A stretch of DNA of 64,000 bases, from contig JADJWC010000003.1 of assembly GCA_016716565.1 (NCBI GenBank), positions 372,001 to 436,000 on the forward strand, given 5' to 3'. This stretch comes from a bacterium. GTDB taxonomy: Bacteria > Bacteroidota > Ignavibacteria > Ignavibacteriales > Ignavibacteriaceae. Below, piece after piece: positions 8,424 through 19,459 of the stretch (position 1 is the first letter of the stretch; every line of letters begins with the position of its first letter). The notes under the pieces are model-generated. The model saw only the letters and a program-made list of their open reading frames with translations, was not told the DNA's origin and did not search any database. A program made the position numbers and the translations under genes.

Positions 8424-9638
8424 ATGAAAGAAAAGGGAAGAGTATTTGTCTGGACTCTCTTCGATTTTGCCAACACATCTTTTTCAATAATTGTTGTTAC
8501 GTTTCTTTATGCTGTCTACTTCAAGAAAACAGTCGCAGGTAATGAAGCGATTGGGGATTTGTACTGGAGTATAAGTACAAGCATTGCAATGGTGATCACC
8601 GCGATAATATCTCCGGTGCTTGGTGCAATCGCTGATTATAGTGCAGGTAAAAAAAGATTTCTACTTTTCTTTACCTCACTCTGTATTGTTGGAACAGCCT
8701 CACTTTATTTTATCGGACCGGGACAAATTTTCTGGGGAATATTTTTATTTGTACTTGCTAATGTAGGTTTCGAAGCAGGACTTGTTTTCTACGATGCATT
8801 CCTTCCGGAAATAACCACACCGAAAAATTATGGAAGAGTGAGCGGTTACGGTTTTGGGATGGGATATCTTGGTTCACTGGCAACACTGGCAATTGTTTTC
8901 CCTTTCATTGAAGCATCAATGATCAAAGAAACATTTCCTATTGCAGCAGCTTTCTTTTTGATTTTTTCTCTACCGCTGTTTTTCTTTTTGAAGGAGACAA
9001 GAAATAAAGCTGACAAAAATCAATCGTTCATTTCAATTGGATTTGGAAGAGTCTGGTCGACATTAACACACTTAAAATATTACAAGAACCTGGCAATCTT
9101 CCTTCTCGCATACTTCTTCTACATTGAAGGAGTGAATACTGTTATTTTCTTTTCAGGAAATTATGCAAGCACTACACTTGGATTTTCCGAAATGGAATTG
9201 CTAATCTTTTTTATTGTTGTTCAAACGACTGCGATTGTTGGTTCAGTACTGCTTGGAATAGTTGCAGATAAGATCGGGCAGAAAAAAACTATTGTTATAA
9301 CATTATTTATATGGCTGCTTACAGTTGCTCTTGCCTACTTCATTTATGATAAAACAGGATTTTATGTTGTTGGATTACTTGCTGGCGCAGCTATGGGTTC
9401 ATCTCAATCAACGAGCAGAAGTCTGATGAGCAAATTAACTCCGCCCGAAAAGAAAACTGAGTTCTTCGGATTTTATTCTTTCTTCGGAAAAAGCTCTGCA
9501 GTTGTTGGACCATTGGTATTTGGATTGGTCAGCTTTATATCAGGTGATCAAAGGATTGCAATTATATCGATAGCGTTTTTCTTTATAATCGGATTGCTGA
9601 TTTTAACGAAAGTAAAAGATCCAAAGATCATCACGTAG
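8424..9638 (+). CDS. MFS transporter, UMF1/Atg22-like family
   Basis: A 404-residue inner-membrane transporter with 12 predicted helices. The opening VWTLFDFANTSFSIIVVTFLY and the motif FLPEITTPKNYGRVSGYGFG are the family signature of UMF1 (vacuole effluxer Atg22-like) proteins. GAAMGSSQSTSRSLMSKLTP is the conserved block in the second half. Substrate unknown; amino-acid or nucleoside export is suggested for relatives. It starts 3 nt after nusB, and its 3' end overlaps the convergent CDF transporter gene by 8 nt. Confidence 0.88.
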   Translation: MKEKGRVFVWTLFDFANTSFSIIVVTFLYAVYFKKTVAGNEAIGDLYWSISTSIAMVITAIISPVLGAIADYSAGKKRFLLFFTSLCIVGTASLYFIGPGQIFWGIFLFVLANVGFEAGLVFYDAFLPEITTPKNYGRVSGYGFGMGYLGSLATLAIVFPFIEASMIKETFPIAAAFFLIFSLPLFFFLKETRNKADKNQSFISIGFGRVWSTLTHLKYYKNLAIFLLAYFFYIEGVNTVIFFSGNYASTTLGFSEMELLIFFIVVQTTAIVGSVLLGIVADKIGQKKTIVITLFIWLLTVALAYFIYDKTGFYVVGLLAGAAMGSSQSTSRSLMSKLTPPEKKTEFFGFYSFFGKSSAVVGPLVFGLVSFISGDQRIAIISIAFFFIIGLLILTKVKDPKIIT

Positions 9639-10629
9639 GTAAAATTTTATAAACCGCTTTACCCGCAGACTTCTCAACATTCCACTCAAAATTAATTTTC
9701 TTTTCCTCGGTTCGTACTTTGCAAACATCGTAGCCGCAGAATTTGCATAACTCTGGGACGCAGTAGTCAAAATGAATTTTTATTTGTGAGTTAGGAAAAT
9801 CTTTCTCTAACTCTTCATCAATTATCTTTTCTTCTTTGTGAGATTGCTCGATTGTGAAGTAATAGGGAAGTATCAAATGGAAATCGATGAAAGTTCTGTC
9901 ACCCGATTGCCAGTAGCGCAGCTCGTGAATATCAATCCAGTAATCTTTTTTCATGGAGATAAGTTTATCTGAGATTTTTTTTAGCATCTCAGGATTAGTT
10001 TCAAGCATCAATCCGCCAACAGATTCTCTTATAAGTTTGTAGCCCGTAAAAACAATATTCAACGCAACTATTATTGCAAGAATCGGATCTAACAAAACAT
10101 AACCTGTGATCATAACTAGAATTACTCCAACCAGTACACCGATGCTGGTGTAAGCATCAGTCAATACGTGCTTGCCATCAGCAACAAGAGTTATCGAGTT
10201 TGTTTTCTTTCCGGTTCTGATCAGATAAAAACCTAGTCCAAGATTAACAACTCCGGCAGCACTTATAAATATTACGCCGACACTTAATGATTCCAGAGTT
10301 GGTCCAGCGATAATATCCCCAATTGCTGTAAATATTATCACTCCTGCAGCAAGTAAAATCAGAAAGCCTTCAACTCCTGCTGAGAAATATTCTACATTAC
10401 CGTGCCCGTAGAGGTGAGTTTTATCTGCAGGTTTGGAACTTAAAATTATGCTGAACAATGCCATTCCTGTTGCAGCAACATGAACAACAGATTCAGCCGC
10501 ATCTGAAAAAATTGCTACCGAACCCGTAATAAAATACGCAGTCATCTTAGTGATGAACATTCCGATACCAACCGCAAGTGAAATGTATGCAGCTTTTTTA
10601 CGAAGATTTATTTGTTCTGTTTTGTTCAT
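9631..10629 (-). CDS. Cation diffusion facilitator transporter with Cys-rich tail
   Basis: A 332-residue divalent metal/H+ exchanger of the CDF (FieF/ZitB) family. It has six predicted helices with metal-site motifs SDAAESVVHVAATG in TM2 and ADGKHVLTDAYTSIG in TM5. The C-terminal cytoplasmic domain (about 210-300) contains IDIHELRYWQSGDRTFIDFH. The tail adds four cysteines in the pattern C-x4-C-x2-C-x4-C (DYCVPELCKFCGYDVCKV), absent from the best known CDF proteins and probably metal binding. Likely substrates are Zn, Fe or Mn, not resolvable here. Its start touches the stop of the aminotransferase gene, so the two are translationally coupled. Confidence 0.92.
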   Translation of the reverse strand: MNKTEQINLRKKAAYISLAVGIGMFITKMTAYFITGSVAIFSDAAESVVHVAATGMALFSIILSSKPADKTHLYGHGNVEYFSAGVEGFLILLAAGVIIFTAIGDIIAGPTLESLSVGVIFISAAGVVNLGLGFYLIRTGKKTNSITLVADGKHVLTDAYTSIGVLVGVILVMITGYVLLDPILAIIVALNIVFTGYKLIRESVGGLMLETNPEMLKKISDKLISMKKDYWIDIHELRYWQSGDRTFIDFHLILPYYFTIEQSHKEEKIIDEELEKDFPNSQIKIHFDYCVPELCKFCGYDVCKVRTEEKKINFEWNVEKSAGKAVYKILPT

Positions 10630-11783
10630 TAGATAAAATCTAATTTGGTGAGTTTATTACCTGCATCCTTCAGCACATTATCTGACTTGGCAAAACAAAC
10701 TCTATTTTGAGATCTGCTCACTCTGTCCTCATAAAATGGTGATAAAGGAATAACTGCTACTCCAATTTCTTTTGTAAGATATTCTGAAAATTCCTTATCA
10801 GGCTTGTTTGAAATTGTTGAGTAATCAAGAATCTGGAAATATGTCCCGTAACAATTTTTGATTCTGAACTTAGAACTTTTAATTGCATCAATACAGACAT
10901 TCCGTTTATGCTCATAAAATTTACCGAGTGAAAGATATCTCTCTTCCTGTTTCATAAATTCTGCATATGCATATTGTATTGGTGTGTTTACAGAAAATAC
11001 TACGAACTGATGCATCTTCCTGAACTCATTTGTCAGAAACTCAGGTGCAGCACAATAACCCATTTTCCAGCCCGTTGTGTGATAAGTTTTTCCGAATGAA
11101 GAAATAACGAATGTTCGTTTTGCTAATTCATCAGAACTTGCTAGACTGATGTGCCTTTTATTATCATATGTGATATGCTCATAAACTTCATCACTTATGA
11201 TCAGAATTTCGGTCCCACTCGTAATCTTCTCGAGTTCCTTAATATCATCTTCATTCAAAAGACTTCCGGTTGGATTATGAGGTGAGTTGATAATAATTGC
11301 TTTTGTCCGTTGAGTGATTTTTTTACGGACTAATTCCCAATTGTATGAGTAATCCTCAGGGTTGAGCGGAACGTAAACAGGAATACCACCGTTCGAAAGT
11401 ATATCCGGGACATAACTATCATAAGCAGGTTCGAATACAATTACTTCGTCACCAGCTTTAATGATTGAAGTTATTGCTGTAAATAGAGCCTGAGTTGCAC
11501 CTGCCGTAATTGTTATTTCTTTTTCAAAATCATAATGTCTGAGGTAAAGATTTTTAATTTTTTCTGAAATAATTTTTCGGAGTGATTGAACTCCCTGCAT
11601 CGGTGCGTACTGATTAAATCCTTTTTTCTGGAAATGATGAACGAGTTCAATTAACTCATCATCACAGTTCCAATCGGGGAAGCCTTGTGCGAGATTAACA
11701 GCATTATGTTCGACTGCCATTCGTGACATCACAGTAAAAATACTTGTTCCCCATTCAGGGAGTTTTTGAACAATTTTCATCAA
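10629..11783 (-). CDS. Methionine-preferring aminotransferase (PLP, YbdL-like)
   Basis: A class I/II PLP-dependent aminotransferase of 384 residues. NSPHNPTG is at 166-173, the substrate and cofactor region ISDEVYEH near 197, and the Schiff-base lysine K232 lies in SSFGKTYHTTGWKMGY. The opening LPEWGTSIFTVMSRMAVEHNAVNLAQGFPDW is the pattern of the YbdL/kynurenine aminotransferase branch, usually annotated as methionine aminotransferase. Its likely role is the last step of methionine salvage or general amino-acid transamination. It overlaps the CDF gene by 1 nt and starts 1 nt downstream of the Sel1 gene stop, forming a three-gene leftward operon. Confidence 0.9.
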   Translation of the reverse strand: MMKIVQKLPEWGTSIFTVMSRMAVEHNAVNLAQGFPDWNCDDELIELVHHFQKKGFNQYAPMQGVQSLRKIISEKIKNLYLRHYDFEKEITITAGATQALFTAITSIIKAGDEVIVFEPAYDSYVPDILSNGGIPVYVPLNPEDYSYNWELVRKKITQRTKAIIINSPHNPTGSLLNEDDIKELEKITSGTEILIISDEVYEHITYDNKRHISLASSDELAKRTFVISSFGKTYHTTGWKMGYCAAPEFLTNEFRKMHQFVVFSVNTPIQYAYAEFMKQEERYLSLGKFYEHKRNVCIDAIKSSKFRIKNCYGTYFQILDYSTISNKPDKEFSEYLTKEIGVAVIPLSPFYEDRVSRSQNRVCFAKSDNVLKDAGNKLTKLDFI

Positions 11784-11784
11784 T

Positions 11785-13341
11785 TTAATTTGAGATAATA
11801 AATTGTTGATCTGCAGGTCTCATTTCGTCATAAATTCTTTTCAATTCATCATAAGCGAACCGGCTGCCACGCTGTGCTGCCATCTTAAAATAATTTACAG
11901 CTTCAGATTTTGACTGTGCTATTCCAAGTCCTTGATTATAGCACATTCCAGTCGTAACCATTGCGAACAGGGAACCTTCTTCGGCAGCTTTTTTAATTTT
12001 ATTGAAATCTTCTGTCCTGTTATAACTGCTGAATTCATCCAGAAGTCTCGATGCAGCCAATCTTATCTCTGCTTCTCTGCTTCCGAGTCTGGCTGCATTT
12101 TGCCAGAGTGACAATCCAGTATCAGTATCATATCTTCCAAATCTGTTTGAATAATAGTTTAATCCCGATTCAACCATTGCTGGCAAGTATATCGCATCAA
12201 CTGATTTATCAAGTAAATTCAAGGCATCAGCAATCGTGATTCTTCTGTCGAACCCTATTGCAGTTAATCCATACCATAAAAATTTTGCAATAACATTACC
12301 GTTTTCACTTTCCCGCTGAACTGTCTGTTGAAAATTTTCTTTTTGGGATAACTGCCAGAGCAAATAAGTACCGGTTGGTGAATCATTCCGCAGTGCTCTA
12401 TAATAATGAACTGCTGCATCGACAAGATTTTTATCAAAATATAATCCTTGCTCGTACATTCTCCCGAGAATAGTTTGAGCTTCGGGACTACCAGATTCGG
12501 CTAGCTTCTGTAATTTCTCAATATTGCCCGGTGTGCTTAATTCTTCCAGAGATTTTGAATTATCGGCTAACATTGATTTGGAAAGACTATCGTTGCCAAT
12601 TATTTCCAGCTGCTCAATCAAAAGACTATCGGTAATTGTCATAGCAGAATCAGTTATTGTCTCGAAGTCTATAAAAACCAAACCAAGATTGGAGGTTAGA
12701 TTTTCTGATGGATCAGGAATAGGATTTTTGTCTTCAAGCTTACCGGATGAACTGATTAAAGAATCAACCACCTTCTTTGAAACTTTCGGTTCAAGTTTGG
12801 CTACTATCTCCTGAGCGGGTTCATAATCTTCATCTGCAGCTTTTTTAATCCAGTAATATGCGAGGTTGTAATCCCGCTGAACAGTAAGATTATCTGTATA
12901 TAAAACTCCAACAACATATTGTGACTGAACCATACCATCGTTAGCAGCGCTCTCGAAAAGTTTGAAGGCCGCATAAGGATCCCAAGTAACACCGATACCA
13001 TTTATCAGCATGATAGCATAATTATATTTTGCAGAAGTGAGATTTTGGTCCGCAGCCTTTTTAATCCAGTAAACTGCCTGGGCAGTATCAGCAGGAACTC
13101 CTTCACCGAGCAGAAATCTTAATCCCAGTTCGTGCTGTGCGAGTGGATCACCAGCGTTGGCTTCCTGAGTCAGTCGGAACTTTTGCCAGATTTGATATGC
13201 CAGATCGGGTCTATAAAAATAAGGTGAATGCTGTTGAGGTCTTTTATTCTTGAAGGCAAGACTTTGTGTAGTATCCTGAGCAGAAGAAAGTAAACTGAAC
13301 GCAAAAACAAATATAAAAATCAACCAATATTTTCTTTTCAA
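11785..13341 (-). CDS. Exported Sel1-like repeat protein
   Basis: A 518-residue protein with a clear signal peptide (MKRKYWLIFIFVFAFSLLSSAQ, cleavage about residue 21). It contains two clusters of Sel1-like repeats, at about 58-180 (LAQHELGLRFLLGEGVPADT, AVYWIKKAADQN) and about 270-510 (AQTILGRMYEQGLYF, AMVTTGMCYNQGLGI), separated by a low-complexity linker rich in Ser and Asp. Sel1 repeats form alpha-solenoid scaffolds for protein contacts. The location is periplasmic or outer membrane. The function is unknown; it is the first gene of the leftward group with the aminotransferase and CDF genes. Confidence 0.85.
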   Translation of the reverse strand: MKRKYWLIFIFVFAFSLLSSAQDTTQSLAFKNKRPQQHSPYFYRPDLAYQIWQKFRLTQEANAGDPLAQHELGLRFLLGEGVPADTAQAVYWIKKAADQNLTSAKYNYAIMLINGIGVTWDPYAAFKLFESAANDGMVQSQYVVGVLYTDNLTVQRDYNLAYYWIKKAADEDYEPAQEIVAKLEPKVSKKVVDSLISSSGKLEDKNPIPDPSENLTSNLGLVFIDFETITDSAMTITDSLLIEQLEIIGNDSLSKSMLADNSKSLEELSTPGNIEKLQKLAESGSPEAQTILGRMYEQGLYFDKNLVDAAVHYYRALRNDSPTGTYLLWQLSQKENFQQTVQRESENGNVIAKFLWYGLTAIGFDRRITIADALNLLDKSVDAIYLPAMVESGLNYYSNRFGRYDTDTGLSLWQNAARLGSREAEIRLAASRLLDEFSSYNRTEDFNKIKKAAEEGSLFAMVTTGMCYNQGLGIAQSKSEAVNYFKMAAQRGSRFAYDELKRIYDEMRPADQQFIISN

Positions 13342-13438
13342 AAATTGCCTTGTAAAATCTTAAGATTATTAAATCAAATATAGTTTAAATATTTAAGGCG
13401 GTTCAAGTAAAATAGTGGGTTGGTGCAGGAGGTATTTG

Positions 13439-13855
13439 CTATTTGACTTTTTTAACGGCTCTGTCTTTTTGAAAGTAAGCTTTCATAGGTTTCAGATAGT
13501 GATCCTTCCAGCCCTTTTCGTATTTTTTTTCGTCTCCCACAGGAAGTTGAGTATGTATTATAGTCAACTTCGTGCTGTTATTATGCTTTTCGAACAGTAT
13601 TTCGACCTTTGAATCAGTAGCACCGTCGGGAAAGTCTGATGTTCTCCAATTTTGTACAATCCTTCCGTATGGCTGGAGTATAAGGTTTGTGCCTGTTATG
13701 TAGCCATTTGCAATGGAGAAATGAGATCCATTTCTTGGTTCTATATGGGACTTTGTTCCCGTAAAGGCGGAATGGATTTTACTGTTAAGCCACGAATCAT
13801 ATAGTCTCTTGGCACTAACGGGGAATATAGCTGATAATTTAATACCGGGTTCCAA
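13439..13855 (-). CDS. SRPBCC / AHSA1-like domain protein
   Basis: A 138-residue START-like (Bet v1/AHSA1) protein: it begins IKLSAIFPVSAKRLYDSWLNSKIHSAFTG, has the tryptophan strand GRIVQNWRTSDFPDGATDSKVEI, and ends with GWKDHYLKPMKAYF. These proteins bind small hydrophobic ligands or act as Hsp90 co-chaperone-like domains. The start is TTG at 13855; an in-frame stop lies directly upstream, so a longer form is impossible. It is alone, with about 100 nt to the Sel1 gene. The last residues (KDRAVKKVK) are strongly basic. Confidence 0.8.
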   Translation of the reverse strand: MEPGIKLSAIFPVSAKRLYDSWLNSKIHSAFTGTKSHIEPRNGSHFSIANGYITGTNLILQPYGRIVQNWRTSDFPDGATDSKVEILFEKHNNSTKLTIIHTQLPVGDEKKYEKGWKDHYLKPMKAYFQKDRAVKKVK

Positions 13856-13986
13856 TTAATAAATCTTTTTTTTATAAGAATAATAAAATTTATATCTAAT
13901 GGCAAATCTAAATGCAATTAATATTAAATTTTTTTTCTTGGATAAACTGGAGGATTATTCTTCACTTAATTTTATAGGACATTAAA

Positions 13987-14017
13987 TTGGTAATAAATCG
14001 ACCTTAGTCTATATTTG
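13987..14017 (+). promoter_or_regulatory. Bacteroidetes-type promoter of pyrG
   Basis: TTG at 13987-13989 and TATATTTG at 14010-14017 are separated by 20 nt, which fits the known Bacteroidetes consensus (TTG around -33, TAnnTTTG around -7) exactly. Transcription would begin around 14023, giving a leader of only about a dozen A-rich nucleotides without a Shine-Dalgarno before the pyrG ATG. Confidence 0.65.
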
Positions 14018-14035
14018 AAAGCAAAAAAAAAATAA

Positions 14036-15664
<1,629 letters not shown>

Positions 15665-15711
15665 AATATCTGATTATTGACAAGTAAATTATTATTAAAT
15701 CCCCGGTTAAA

Positions 15712-17229
15712 ATGTTGGCCCGTAGCTTCATCAAGGTAATCCTGATCTTATTCTTATCATTCTCTGACTGCACTTTTGTATCTGCACAGGCGGATATCAA
15801 ATCAAAAATATCATCCGGGCTTGAAGCATTATACAATTTCAATTTCAAGTCCTCTGATAAAACTTTCAACAGCATAATTGATAAGTATCCGGATCATCCT
15901 GCCGGTTATCATTACAAATCAATAAGCTATTTATGGTTTTATCTCGATAGTAGAGAAGAAAGCAACTTAGATAGATTCATCGAACTTACTGATTCTGCAA
16001 TTGAAAAAGCTGAATTAAAATTGGAGAGTGATTCATCAGATCTTCTCAGCTTATACATCATCGGCTCTGTTTTCGGGAATAGAACATTTGCATATACAAG
16101 AGAAGAAAATTATTTTGATGCAGTTCTGGCTGCAAGGAAGTTTCATCTCTATTTTGATGAACTTTTAAAGCGTGACAGCCTGTACTACGATGCATATATG
16201 GGAAAGGGACTTTTTAACTTTGCTATTTCACAGGCGCCACAGACTTGGTCGTGGGCAATAAATTTAGCTGGTATGACCGGTGACAAAAAGAAAGGCTTGA
16301 ACTATCTTGAAACTGCGATAAAAAAAGGAAAATATTCAAAAGTAGAAGCTAAATTTTATCTGTCGCAAATCTATTCGGAATTTTTATTAAAATATCCCCA
16401 GTCTAAAAGGTTGTTGAATGAATTGATTTTAAGATATCCCAAAAATTTATTATTTCGTTTTGCGCTTGCAAATCTGCAGGTTAAAACTTTAGAATATAAT
16501 AGCGCTGTTAGAAATTATAAAACGATTCATTCATCAAAGGATACAAATTTTGTTCAATTAAGAAATTATTCAGGAATGGCACTTGGGGATATACTATATT
16601 CAAAAGGTGAATATGAAGAATCGAGAAAATATCATATAAATTTTTTAGAGCAATCCATTGATAATCACTTTAAAAGTGTTGCAGCTCTTAAGATAGGGTT
16701 GAGTCATTTGATTGAAGGAGATTCGCTTTCAGCAATCCTTTATTTTGATAAAACTAATCAGGGAAATATGGATGTTGATGACGATGCATATGCAAAAATG
16801 AAGGGGGAACAGTATCTGAACCAACTTCCATCATCAAGCGAATTAAAATTGATAAGAATTAAGAACATGATCGATGCCGGTAAATTGAATGCTGCAATCG
16901 ACTCACTTGAAAAATTTATTGAGCTCCCGGTTTCGGATACGCTTCGTGCAGATGCAATTCTAAGTTTCAGTAATGCACTTTATCTTCAGGGAAAATTTAA
17001 GCGATCACTCGAGTATGCTGTTGCAGTTTTTAATTTTGATGAATGCGAACTTTGGGTAAAGCCTTTTGCTTGTTACTACGCGGCGAGAGCCAGTAAGGAA
17101 CTAAAAAACTTTGTTGATGCAGAATTTTTTATTGGCTATGCCGGCAATTTTAAAAATTATTTTTTTGAAAATAAGCTTCAGGATAAATTAAGTTATCTCT
17201 CATTCTTACTTGATGAAAATAAGAATTGA
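15712..17229 (+). CDS. Exported tetratricopeptide-repeat protein
   Basis: A 505-residue protein with an N-terminal signal peptide (hydrophobic residues about 6-24, ending FVSAQA). The rest is all-helical and TPR-like, with repeats such as GLEALYNFNFKSSDKTFNSI, DAYMGKGLFNFAISQAPQTW, and later YAAARASKELKNFVDAEF. The middle segment on storage-type helices (residues 95-200) resembles proteins of the group annotated as hypothetical with TPR. The function is unknown; the location is periplasmic. It stands between pyrG and purN with short gaps and may be part of a longer transcript. Confidence 0.75.
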   Translation: MLARSFIKVILILFLSFSDCTFVSAQADIKSKISSGLEALYNFNFKSSDKTFNSIIDKYPDHPAGYHYKSISYLWFYLDSREESNLDRFIELTDSAIEKAELKLESDSSDLLSLYIIGSVFGNRTFAYTREENYFDAVLAARKFHLYFDELLKRDSLYYDAYMGKGLFNFAISQAPQTWSWAINLAGMTGDKKKGLNYLETAIKKGKYSKVEAKFYLSQIYSEFLLKYPQSKRLLNELILRYPKNLLFRFALANLQVKTLEYNSAVRNYKTIHSSKDTNFVQLRNYSGMALGDILYSKGEYEESRKYHINFLEQSIDNHFKSVAALKIGLSHLIEGDSLSAILYFDKTNQGNMDVDDDAYAKMKGEQYLNQLPSSSELKLIRIKNMIDAGKLNAAIDSLEKFIELPVSDTLRADAILSFSNALYLQGKFKRSLEYAVAVFNFDECELWVKPFACYYAARASKELKNFVDAEFFIGYAGNFKNYFFENKLQDKLSYLSFLLDENKN

Positions 17230-17294
17230 TAAATGCTTTTATTTGATAAATTAAATCACTTTAAGTAGTTTTGGCCAAATAATTTAACAGGAAT

Positions 17295-17903
17295 GTGTTA
17301 GCACTTGCGGTCTTTGTTTCGGGTCGGGGTTCAAATCTAAAAGCTATACTCGATTCACCAGCACTTAAGGACATAATCGAAGTAAAAGCTGTAGTTGGTG
17401 ATAAACTGTACTGTCCCGCATTCGATATAGCAAAAAATTTTTCAATCCCGGTTTTTAGTGTTGGAAAGAAAGAAGGATTTTTTTCTTTCGATGATCTTGA
17501 AACAAATCTGAAAAGTTTAAAAGTTGAGCTGATTGTCCTTGCAGGATTTCTGAAATTGATTCCGGAAACATTTGTCAGAGCTTTTCGAAATAAGATCATC
17601 AATATTCATCCGGCTCTTCTTCCTTTATTTGGCGGTGCCGGAATGTACGGAATGAATGTTCACCGAGCAGTTTTTGAATCTTCAGCCCAGGTATCAGGTG
17701 CAACCGTTCATTTTGTGGACGAAACTTACGACACCGGAAGAATTATTGCCCAGCGGTGTGTAGATATTTCAGATGTTACATCACCCGAACAAATAGCCGA
17801 ACGTGTCCTAAGCGTAGAACATCAACTCTTGCCATATGTGCTTGAGAAAATTGCCCTTGGCAAAGTCTTTGTTGAGAATAATAGGGTACGGGTCGGGACG
17901 TAA
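17295..17903 (+). CDS. purN: Phosphoribosylglycinamide formyltransferase
   Basis: Transfers the formyl group from 10-formyl-THF to GAR in purine synthesis. The 202-residue protein has SGRGSNLKAILDSPAL at the N-terminus and the catalytic Asn-His-Asp set in NIHPALLPLFGGAGMYG and SGATVHFVDETYDTG. The start is GTG at 17295, placed right after AACAGGAA; an ATG two bases earlier is out of frame. It is followed 30 nt later by purH, the next folate-dependent formyltransferase of the pathway, and so forms a purine pair. Confidence 0.95.
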   Translation: MLALAVFVSGRGSNLKAILDSPALKDIIEVKAVVGDKLYCPAFDIAKNFSIPVFSVGKKEGFFSFDDLETNLKSLKVELIVLAGFLKLIPETFVRAFRNKIINIHPALLPLFGGAGMYGMNVHRAVFESSAQVSGATVHFVDETYDTGRIIAQRCVDISDVTSPEQIAERVLSVEHQLLPYVLEKIALGKVFVENNRVRVGT

Positions 17904-17933
17904 TTTTTATTCATTCAAACCTCAAATGATGCA

Positions 17934-19451
17934 TTGAAAAAATTAGCTCTAATCAGCGTTTTTGATAAAACAGGAATCGCAGACTTCGCAGCCGGTTTAG
18001 TAGAAAATGGCTTCGAATTAATAGCTACCGGTAATACATTCAAACTTCTTTCCGATAAAGGTATTTCTGTAACTGAAATAAAAGATGTGACCGGATTCCC
18101 CGAAATATTTCACGGCAGGGTGAAAACTCTTCACCCAAAAATAAGCGGCGGAATTTTGATGAGAAGAGATAATCCATCTGACAAAAAAGAAGCTGAAGAG
18201 AACAATATTTTTCCCATCGAAGTAGTTTGCGTTAATCTTTATCCTTTCAAAGAAGTTTCAAAAAATCCGGATGCTGATCTCGATACTCTCATCGAAAATA
18301 TTGACATCGGTGGACCAACTATGATTCGGGCCGCTGCAAAAAATAATAAGTATGTTTCAATATTAACTGATCCAAACCAATACCAGCCATTCATCGCAGA
18401 ATTGAAAACCGGAAATATAAGTGAGGATACAAGAAAGAAGTTAGCCATTGCAGCATTTGCACACACAGCCGATTATGATTCACATATTGTGAACTCTCTG
18501 CAATATAAAATGAAAATATCATCAAACTTATTTAGCAGAAGTTATAAACTTGCATCTTCACTTCGATACGGAGAAAATCCACACCAGAAAGCGGAAGTAT
18601 ACGGAGAGTTTTATGATCACTTTGAGTTTCTTCACGGCAAAGAACTTTCCTACAACAACATTCTTGATCTTGTATCCGCAGTCGAGTTAGTCGAATCTCT
18701 TGGTAAAAATGCTTGCACAATAATCAAGCATAATAATCCTGCTGGTGCGGCAATTGGTAATGATTCATTTGATGCTTACGTTAAAGCATTAAAGTGCGAT
18801 CCCGTTTCTTCTTTTGGAGGAATTGTTGCTTTCACTTCTATTGTTGATGAAAAGCTTGCTGAGAAATTAAACGAGATTTTTCTTGAAGTTGTTTGCGCTC
18901 CTGAATATACCGATGGAGCGATTTCAATTTTAAAAAAGAAAAAAGACAGAAGACTTCTCAAACAAAAAGAATCTATATTGACTGAGACCACAACTTTCCG
19001 TTCGATACCAGGTGGAGCTATTGTTCAGGATGCCGATCTTCTCGAACTCGATGAAACAAAATTAAAGTCCGTAACAGATAAAAAGCCTTCAGCAGAGGAA
19101 CTGGAAGATTTAAAGTTCGCATGGAAAATTGCCAAGTACACAAAATCAAATGCAATTGTATTTGTGAAAGATAAAGCAACGCTTGGTGTTGGTGCAGGAC
19201 AGATGTCAAGGATTGATTCAGCAAAAATTGCGAAGATGAAAGCTGAAGAGCACGGACTTGATTTGCATGGCTCAGTAGCTGCATCCGATGCATTTTTTCC
19301 GTTTGCTGATGGACTAATCGAAATTGTTAATTGCGGAGCTGTTTCCGTAATTCAGCCGGGAGGTTCGGTACGTGATCAGGAAGTAATTGATGCTGCCAAC
19401 CAGAGAAATATCTCAATGGTTTTTACAGGAATAAGGCACTTTAAACATTAA
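17934..19451 (+). CDS. purH: AICAR formyltransferase / IMP cyclohydrolase
   Basis: Bifunctional enzyme for the last two steps of IMP synthesis, 505 residues. The MGS-like IMP cyclohydrolase domain is at the N-terminus (ALISVFDKTGIADFAAGLV, GRVKTLHPKISGGIL). The AICARFT domain follows (SLRYGENPHQKAEVYG, IIKHNNPAGAAIG, DAFFPFADGLIEI) and the end RHFKH is typical. The start is TTG at 17934, giving LKKLALISVFDKTG; nearby ATGs at 17926 and 17929 are out of frame. It is paired with purN upstream, and mreB begins 8 nt after its stop. Confidence 0.96.
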   Translation: MKKLALISVFDKTGIADFAAGLVENGFELIATGNTFKLLSDKGISVTEIKDVTGFPEIFHGRVKTLHPKISGGILMRRDNPSDKKEAEENNIFPIEVVCVNLYPFKEVSKNPDADLDTLIENIDIGGPTMIRAAAKNNKYVSILTDPNQYQPFIAELKTGNISEDTRKKLAIAAFAHTADYDSHIVNSLQYKMKISSNLFSRSYKLASSLRYGENPHQKAEVYGEFYDHFEFLHGKELSYNNILDLVSAVELVESLGKNACTIIKHNNPAGAAIGNDSFDAYVKALKCDPVSSFGGIVAFTSIVDEKLAEKLNEIFLEVVCAPEYTDGAISILKKKKDRRLLKQKESILTETTTFRSIPGGAIVQDADLLELDETKLKSVTDKKPSAEELEDLKFAWKIAKYTKSNAIVFVKDKATLGVGAGQMSRIDSAKIAKMKAEEHGLDLHGSVAASDAFFPFADGLIEIVNCGAVSVIQPGGSVRDQEVIDAANQRNISMVFTGIRHFKH

Positions 19452-19459
19452 GAGGATTT

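Noticed and set aside
7922..8476. 184-codon leftward reading frame opposite nusB
   Set aside because: It lies entirely on the complement of nusB and the start of the MFS gene, both clear families; no recognisable motifs.
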